This document shows positions 6,038 through 9,723 of a stretch of DNA of 9,723 nt, one piece after another (positions within the stretch are counted from its first letter, which is position 1; each line of letters starts with the position of its first letter). The stretch lies in contig CAKRNW010000086.1 of assembly GCA_934371505.1 (NCBI GenBank), forward strand, positions 1 through 9,723, in the 5' to 3' direction. The position numbers and the translations under genes were made by a program. The DNA is from an uncultured Lachnospiraceae bacterium (lineage in GTDB: Bacteria > Bacillota > Clostridia > Lachnospirales > Lachnospiraceae). Under the pieces are notes generated by a model. It was not told the DNA's origin. It saw nothing but the letters and a program-made list of their open reading frames with translations, and did not search any database.

Positions 6038-6175
6038 ATGTCTAACTTTAACCAGAACGACAACAAACAGAACCAGAGCAACCAGAAAAACAACCAGAAC
6101 AATAATCAGAACCAGAGCAAAAACAAAGCAGACAACTGTAACGACAAGCAGAAAGACAGCTACAAAGAGAACTAG
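6038..6175 (+). CDS. Asn/Gln-rich 45-residue protein, possible spore-type small protein
   Basis: The product has 16 Asn, 8 Gln and 7 Lys in 45 residues (N+Q about 53%), a single Cys (C34), one Phe and one Tyr and no hydrophobic core, so it is probably soluble and disordered. It starts MSNFNQNDNK and consists of short N/Q/K repeats. A near-perfect AAGGAGG (6022-6028) lies 9 bases before ATG 6038. A second ATG at 6032 stops at once. It has its own sigma-G-like promoter and a terminator 10 bases after the stop. Composition recalls gamma-type small acid-soluble spore proteins (SspE), which are N/Q-rich storage proteins degraded at germination, but it is shorter and I see no GPR protease site, so this is inference. 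The strong ribosome site and tight signals make a real gene very likely. Confidence 0.82.
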   Translation: MSNFNQNDNKQNQSNQKNNQNNNQNQSKNKADNCNDKQKDSYKEN

Positions 6176-6185
6176 TATCCAAAGG

Positions 6186-6215
6186 GGGAGATGGCATTTT
6201 AGGCATCTCCCTCTT
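6186..6215 (+). terminator. Terminator of the N/Q-rich miniprotein gene
   Basis: GGGAGATG (6186-6193) pairs with CATCTCCC (6204-6211), 8 bp with a 10-base loop, followed by the T-rich TCTTGCTTTG. It lies 10 bases after the TAG stop and isolates this gene from the methyltransferase gene. Confidence 0.8.
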
Positions 6216-6242
6216 GCTTTGTAGGTACATAAGAAGTAAAAT
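6214..6242 (+). promoter_or_regulatory. Possible promoter of the methyltransferase operon
   Basis: TTGCTT (6214-6219), a 17-base spacer and TAAAAT (6237-6242). The -35 overlaps the T-rich tail of the preceding terminator. Transcription would begin at about 6248-6250, on or beside the ATG at 6249, implying a leaderless or nearly leaderless mRNA. Weak -35 (3/6), so tentative. Confidence 0.35.
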
Positions 6243-6248
6243 AACCCT

Positions 6249-7412
6249 ATGAGAAAAATGGAATTGATTGCGCCCTGTCATTTTGGACTGGAGGCGGTAC
6301 TAAAAAAAGAAATATATGATCTCGGCTATGAGATCAGCCAGGTGGAAGATGGCAGAGTGACTTTTATCGGGGATGAGGAGGCAATTTGCCGTGCCAACGT
6401 TTTCCTGCGCAGTGCAGAGCGTATTCTGATCAATGTCGGAAGCTTTACGGCAACCACCTTTGAAGAATTGTTCCAGAGAACCAAAGCACTTCCCTGGGAA
6501 GAATACATTCCTGCAGATGGAAAATTCTGGGTCGCAAAAGCAGCCAGTGTAAAGAGTAAATTATTCAGTCCTTCCGACATCCAATCCATTATGAAAAAGG
6601 CCATGGTGGAGCGGTTAAAGGGAGTGTATGGCATCTCCTGGTTTGAGGAGGATGGAGCATCCTTTCCCGTACGGGTATTTTTGATGAAGGATGTGGTGAC
6701 GGTAGGTCTGGATACCACGGGAGAATCCCTGCACAAACGGGGCTACCGGAAGCTTACTGCCAAGGCACCTATTGCGGAGAACCTGGCAGCTGCGTTGATC
6801 ATGCTTACTCCATGGAATAAAGACAGAATTCTGGTGGATCCTTTCTGCGGAAGCGGAACCATTCCCATTGAGGCGGCCATGATGGCAGCAGGAATTGCGC
6901 CTGGAATGAATCGCTCTTTTCTTGCGGAAAACTGGAGCAACGTGTTGGAGCGGCAGTTATGGTATGATGCGGTGGAAGAGGCCAATGATGAGATGGATCT
7001 GTCAGTGAAACCGGATATTCAGGGGTACGATATCGATGATGATATGGTATCCATCGCCCGGGCAAACGCCAGACTTGCCGGTGTGGATAAGCTGATTCAT
7101 TTCCAGCGCAGAAGCGTGGCAGATCTGAGCCATCCCAAGAAATATGGTTTCCTGATCACAAACCCGCCTTATGGAGAACGTCTGGAAGACAAGGAGGCAT
7201 TGCCGCCTTTGTACAAGACGATTGGTGAACGTTTTGCGAAACTGGACAGCTGGTCGATGTATCTGATCACTTCCTATGAACAGGCGGAGCGTGATATTGG
7301 GCGTAAGGCAGACAAAAACCGTAAAATTTATAATGGAATGATGAAAACCTATTATTATCAGTTCCTGGGACCGAAACCACCCAGAAGAGCGAAGTCAGAA
7401 GCAGGGGAATAA
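6249..7412 (+). CDS. THUMP-domain class I rRNA methyltransferase, RlmL/YpsC type
   Basis: A 387-residue SAM-dependent methyltransferase. The N-terminal part (about 1-60, MELIAPCHFGLEAVLKKEI) and the following THUMP-like region (to about 155) bind RNA. A catalytic Rossmann domain follows: motif I DPFCGSGTIPIEAA (197-210), an acidic SAM contact GYDIDDDM (259-266) and motif IV NPPYGER (305-311), characteristic of amino-N2-guanine methyltransferases. Relatives (E. coli RlmL N-terminal module, B. subtilis YpsC) make m2G in 23S rRNA; here only the single m2G module is present, the usual length in Firmicutes. Start is ATG 6249 or ATG 6258; neither has a good Shine-Dalgarno sequence (nearest is AAGAAG, 12 bases off). 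First gene of a tight four-gene run; the next ORF starts after a one-base gap. Confidence 0.9.
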   Translation: MRKMELIAPCHFGLEAVLKKEIYDLGYEISQVEDGRVTFIGDEEAICRANVFLRSAERILINVGSFTATTFEELFQRTKALPWEEYIPADGKFWVAKAASVKSKLFSPSDIQSIMKKAMVERLKGVYGISWFEEDGASFPVRVFLMKDVVTVGLDTTGESLHKRGYRKLTAKAPIAENLAAALIMLTPWNKDRILVDPFCGSGTIPIEAAMMAAGIAPGMNRSFLAENWSNVLERQLWYDAVEEANDEMDLSVKPDIQGYDIDDDMVSIARANARLAGVDKLIHFQRRSVADLSHPKKYGFLITNPPYGERLEDKEALPPLYKTIGERFAKLDSWSMYLITSYEQAERDIGRKADKNRKIYNGMMKTYYYQFLGPKPPRRAKSEAGE

Positions 7413-7413
7413 C

Positions 7414-8415
7414 ATGAGCGCACAAAAGAAACTCATGATAGGAAGTGTGGTTTACAGTACACTCTTTGCAATTACGGCTTTTATTGTGATGTTTTACCAT
7501 GCTTCCCATAAACAGATCCTGATTCAGGATGTAGCACAGGATGCGGGAACGGAACTGACTGGGATGGCAGAGAATGTCTGGCAGCAGAACCTTGTCATAG
7601 AACAGATCAATGTGGGGAAAAACTGTCTTTTCATTCCGGTTCCGGAGGAAACACGATCCGAACAGGTAACCATTGAAAATCACTATATGGATCATGAACT
7701 CTGGGTCCGGGTGGATACCCTGGATGCGTCCTACCTGAAGGAACATCCGGTACTGGTAGATGGAGAAATCCAACAGGGGCAGATGCAGTTATATGGGGGA
7801 AAACTATGGCTGGTCATGCCCCTCAGAGGAGTTCGTGAGTACCGGAGTGTGCTGGAAAAAGGATATCTTACCATAGAATTGTATCATCCCAAAGAAATAT
7901 ATGATAAAATTATCGTGATTGATCCGTCAGCGGATGAAAATGCCCTGAAGATTGCCGGATATTTAAAGGAACTGCTGGATACCAGCGAAATCAAAGCCTA
8001 TTATTCAAGAATCGAGGAGAGGGATTTGACACCGGCACAGGGGTTAAGCCTGTGCGTGGGGTCAGAGGCGGATTTTTATATCGGAATCCGTATGGGAAAT
8101 TCTGAGAATACCCAGACATATGGCACAGTGGTGCGGTACGGAGGAGAATATTTTCAACCGGAGATGGATAGTGCCAGACTGGCGGATTTGCTGGAGCGCC
8201 AGGTGACAACAGCGATAAACGGCAGGGCAGAGGGCATTTTTGAAGACGAGGAGGATTTTATGCTGACCCAGGTACCATCGATGGCGGTGATTCTGGAGCC
8301 TGGGTATATCACGAATCCCCAGGAAAGAAAGTATTTAAAACAGCCGGAGTACCGCAGAAAGATAGCAGAAGGAATCTATGAGACTGTTCTGCTGGCCTAT
8401 GAGAAAATGGAGTAG
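7414..8415 (+). CDS. Membrane-anchored amidase_3-like protein, probably inactive
   Basis: A 333-residue protein with one N-terminal membrane segment (about 8-28) and no cleavage site, so most of it should lie outside the membrane. Residues 29-160 are an unrecognised beta-rich region. Residues about 165-333 follow the N-acetylmuramoyl-L-alanine amidase (Amidase_3) fold: IIVIDPS (166-172), helix GYLKELL, an SRIEERDLTPAQGL segment (198-211), ADFYIGIRMGN (219-229), SARLADLLERQV, and the C-terminal MAVILEPGYITNPQERKYL (290-308) with YRRKIAEGIYE. Active members use DPGHGG and a following Glu plus SIHAN to bind zinc. Here the first His is missing (DPSADE), the loop carrying the Glu is gone, and the second His is R226; only the late Glu (E295) remains. 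A peptidoglycan-binding or regulatory role is inferred. Starts one base after the methyltransferase stop, with AGGGGAA as ribosome site. Confidence 0.82.
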   Translation: MSAQKKLMIGSVVYSTLFAITAFIVMFYHASHKQILIQDVAQDAGTELTGMAENVWQQNLVIEQINVGKNCLFIPVPEETRSEQVTIENHYMDHELWVRVDTLDASYLKEHPVLVDGEIQQGQMQLYGGKLWLVMPLRGVREYRSVLEKGYLTIELYHPKEIYDKIIVIDPSADENALKIAGYLKELLDTSEIKAYYSRIEERDLTPAQGLSLCVGSEADFYIGIRMGNSENTQTYGTVVRYGGEYFQPEMDSARLADLLERQVTTAINGRAEGIFEDEEDFMLTQVPSMAVILEPGYITNPQERKYLKQPEYRRKIAEGIYETVLLAYEKME

Positions 8416-8420
8416 ATGAG

Positions 8421-9020
8421 ATGAAGCAAAAGGGAAGAATAGTTTTTGCAACAGGAAATGTGGGCAAAATGCGGGAAATCCGCATGATTATGGAAGATAT
8501 GGGCATGGAGATTCTCTCCATGAAAGAGATTGGCATTAACCCGGACATCGTGGAGGACGGAACGACATTTACCGAAAATGCGATCATTAAGGCGAAAGCG
8601 GTTGCTGCCTTGACAGATGCAATCGTGCTGGCAGACGACTCGGGACTGGAAATTGATGCATTGAATAAGGAGCCCGGAATTTACTCTGCCCGGTATATGG
8701 GAGAGGATACTTCCTATCGGCTCAAGAATGCCAACTTGATTGAACGACTGGAGGGAGTGCCGGATGAAAAGAGAACCGCCCGATTTGTATGTGCGATTGC
8801 AGCGGTTTTGCCCAATGGAGAGTTACTTACCACGTTGGGAACGGTAGAGGGAAGAATCGGCTACGAGGAAAAAGGCGCGAATGGTTTTGGCTATGATCCT
8901 ATCTTTTTCCTGCCGGAATTTGGATGTACCAGTGCAGAACTGACAGATGAGCAGAAGAATGAGATCAGTCATCGGGGCAAAGCACTTCGGGCAATGAAAG
9001 AACTACTTCAGGAGAAATGA
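8421..9020 (+). CDS. rdgB: XTP/dITP pyrophosphatase (RdgB/HAM1 family)
   Basis: A 199-residue cytosolic nucleotide-pool cleaner that hydrolyses XTP, ITP and dITP to the monophosphate and pyrophosphate, preventing deaminated purines from entering DNA and RNA. All family signatures are present: FATGNVGKMREI (9-20), EDGTTFTENAIIKA (45-58), LADDSGLEIDAL (70-81) with metal-binding acidic residues, GANGFGYDPIF (152-162) and EISHRGKAL (181-189). Length is standard. ATG 8421 is five bases after the previous stop. A preceding ATG at 8416 ends at once. GGAG at 8409-8412 serves as ribosome site inside the upstream gene, indicating translational coupling. The arrangement rdgB followed by a yfcE-type gene is common in Firmicutes. 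Confidence 0.96.
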   Translation: MKQKGRIVFATGNVGKMREIRMIMEDMGMEILSMKEIGINPDIVEDGTTFTENAIIKAKAVAALTDAIVLADDSGLEIDALNKEPGIYSARYMGEDTSYRLKNANLIERLEGVPDEKRTARFVCAIAAVLPNGELLTTLGTVEGRIGYEEKGANGFGYDPIFFLPEFGCTSAELTDEQKNEISHRGKALRAMKELLQEK

Positions 9021-9033
9021 TAGAGGAAAACGG

Positions 9034-9513
9034 ATGAAGGTACTGATTGTAAGCGATACACATCGGCACAACGAGAATTTTGTAAAAGCAGTAGAGAGAA
9101 CCGCCCCAATTGATCTGGTGGTTCATTGTGGAGACATTGAGGGAAGCGAGTTTTTTATCTCACAGGCAGCAGGGTGCCCGGTACAAATGGTTGCCGGCAA
9201 TAATGATTTTTTCTCAGAACTGCCGGGAGAGCTTACTTTCAAAATTGGTGCTCTGCAGGTATGGGTGACTCATGGACATCATTATTATGTATCTATGGGA
9301 ACCGAATTTATTATAGAAGAAGCAAGAGCAAGGGGCGTGGATGTGGTCATGTACGGACATACGCACCGCCCCTCTATTGAGTATAGAGCCGGGATCGTGG
9401 TCTTGAATCCAGGCAGTCTTTCTTACCCGAGACAGGATGGGCGCAGACCATCCTATATTGTCATGGAGACAGACCGCTTTGGGGAGTGGCATTTCGATAT
9501 CCGGTATTTGTAA
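9034..9513 (+). CDS. YfcE/MJ0936-family metallophosphoesterase
   Basis: A 159-residue calcineurin-like phosphoesterase with the full set of dimetal-site motifs: D8 and H10 in SDTHR, D34 in HCGD, N56 in GNND, H80 in THGHHY, and H109 and H111 in GHTHRP. Characterised homologues hydrolyse phosphodiester model substrates in vitro with manganese; the natural substrate is unsettled. Length is normal for the family. ATG 9034 lies 13 bases after the rdgB stop with AGAGGA upstream, so it is the last gene of the 6249-9513 run. No clear terminator follows; the next supported element is the tRNA-Pro promoter. Confidence 0.93.
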   Translation: MKVLIVSDTHRHNENFVKAVERTAPIDLVVHCGDIEGSEFFISQAAGCPVQMVAGNNDFFSELPGELTFKIGALQVWVTHGHHYYVSMGTEFIIEEARARGVDVVMYGHTHRPSIEYRAGIVVLNPGSLSYPRQDGRRPSYIVMETDRFGEWHFDIRYL

Positions 9514-9579
9514 ATTGACTAAATAATAGAAGAAAGTCAAAAAATAATATAAAATTCAAAAAATCCATACAAAAAACAG

Positions 9580-9608
9580 TTGACATTGTAAAAACCCTAT
9601 AGTACAAT
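9580..9608 (+). promoter_or_regulatory. Strong sigma-A promoter of tRNA-Pro, with upstream A tracts
   Basis: Consensus TTGACA (9580-9585), a 17-base spacer and TACAAT (9603-9608, 5/6). Start near 9614-9616, about 30 bases before the tRNA, leaving a short 5' leader for RNase P to remove. A tracts at 9539-9544, 9551-9554, 9558-9563 and 9571-9576 resemble an UP element, as expected for a growth-rate-controlled stable-RNA promoter. Confidence 0.85.
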
Positions 9609-9646
9609 GATTCTTGCGTCACGGAACAGACCAACAGCCAGTAAAG

Positions 9647-9721
9647 CGGGGTGTGGCTCAGCTTGGCTAGAGCGCCTGGTTTGGGACCAGGAGGTCGCAG
9701 GTTCGAATCCTGTCACCCCGA
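9647..9721 (+). tRNA. tRNA-Pro (TGG)
   Basis: Acceptor stem CGGGGTG/CACCCCG with the C1-G72 pair typical of bacterial tRNA-Pro, anticodon stem CCTGG/CCAGG and loop TTTGGGA, anticodon TGG at 9682-9684. T arm is GCAGG-TTCGAAT-CCTGT. Discriminator is A9721. The next bases are TG, so CCA is not encoded. Probably the first gene of a further tRNA operon beyond the window. Confidence 0.97.
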
Positions 9722-9723
9722 TG

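Noticed and set aside
6048..6281. Minus-strand 77-codon Ser/Cys/Leu-rich ORF opposite the N/Q-rich gene
   Set aside because: Its unusual composition is simply the complement of AAC/CAG-rich codons; it has no ribosome site and crosses a terminator.
9515..9540. Inverted repeat TTGACT/AGTCAA after the phosphoesterase gene as a terminator
   Set aside because: Only 6 bp with a 14-base loop and followed by an A run rather than a T run on the plus strand.

Overview
The window looks like a chromosomal core segment from a spore-forming, moderately low-GC Firmicute, most likely a Lachnospiraceae-type Clostridium relative. The grounds are strong GGAGG-type ribosome sites, sigma-A promoters, U-tailed hairpin terminators, tRNA genes without encoded CCA, a HAAS/DUF1700 membrane protein, and a tiny Asn/Gln-rich gene behind a sigma-G-like (forespore) promoter. 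The assignment is inferred from gene content and protein style, not from a database search.

Layout. Positions 1-428: end of a tRNA operon (Asp, Val, Leu, Arg) closed by a terminator. Positions 429-815: gene-poor, with one doubtful 45-codon ORF or gene remnant, then a promoter. Positions 816-2273: the most unusual gene, a complete small alarmone synthetase (RelA/SpoT synthetase domain) joined in one reading frame to a complete SGNH/GDSL hydrolase. A bidirectional terminator separates it from the convergent glyA (2339-3577, minus strand). Divergent promoters at about 3623-3717 serve glyA and a lipid-kinase gene. Positions 3767-5964: a probable membrane-lipid group of diacylglycerol-kinase-family lipid kinase, PAP2 phosphatase and HAAS-domain membrane protein. 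Positions 5972-6215: a self-contained unit of sigma-G-like promoter, 45-residue N/Q-rich protein and terminator. Positions 6249-9513: a tight four-gene run of RlmL-type rRNA methyltransferase, membrane-anchored amidase-like protein, XTP/dITP pyrophosphatase and YfcE-type phosphoesterase. Positions 9580-9721: a strong promoter and tRNA-Pro at the right edge.

How the genes fit together. The kinase and PAP2 protein can catalyse opposing steps on phosphatidic-acid-type lipids. The 6249-9513 run is housekeeping (rRNA modification, nucleotide-pool cleaning), apart from the amidase-like member, which appears to have lost its zinc ligands and may act as a binding or regulatory protein. The candidates for something undescribed are, in order, the alarmone synthetase-SGNH hydrolase fusion, the metal-site-less amidase, and the forespore-type N/Q-rich miniprotein. 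No mobile element, CRISPR array or riboswitch was recognised.
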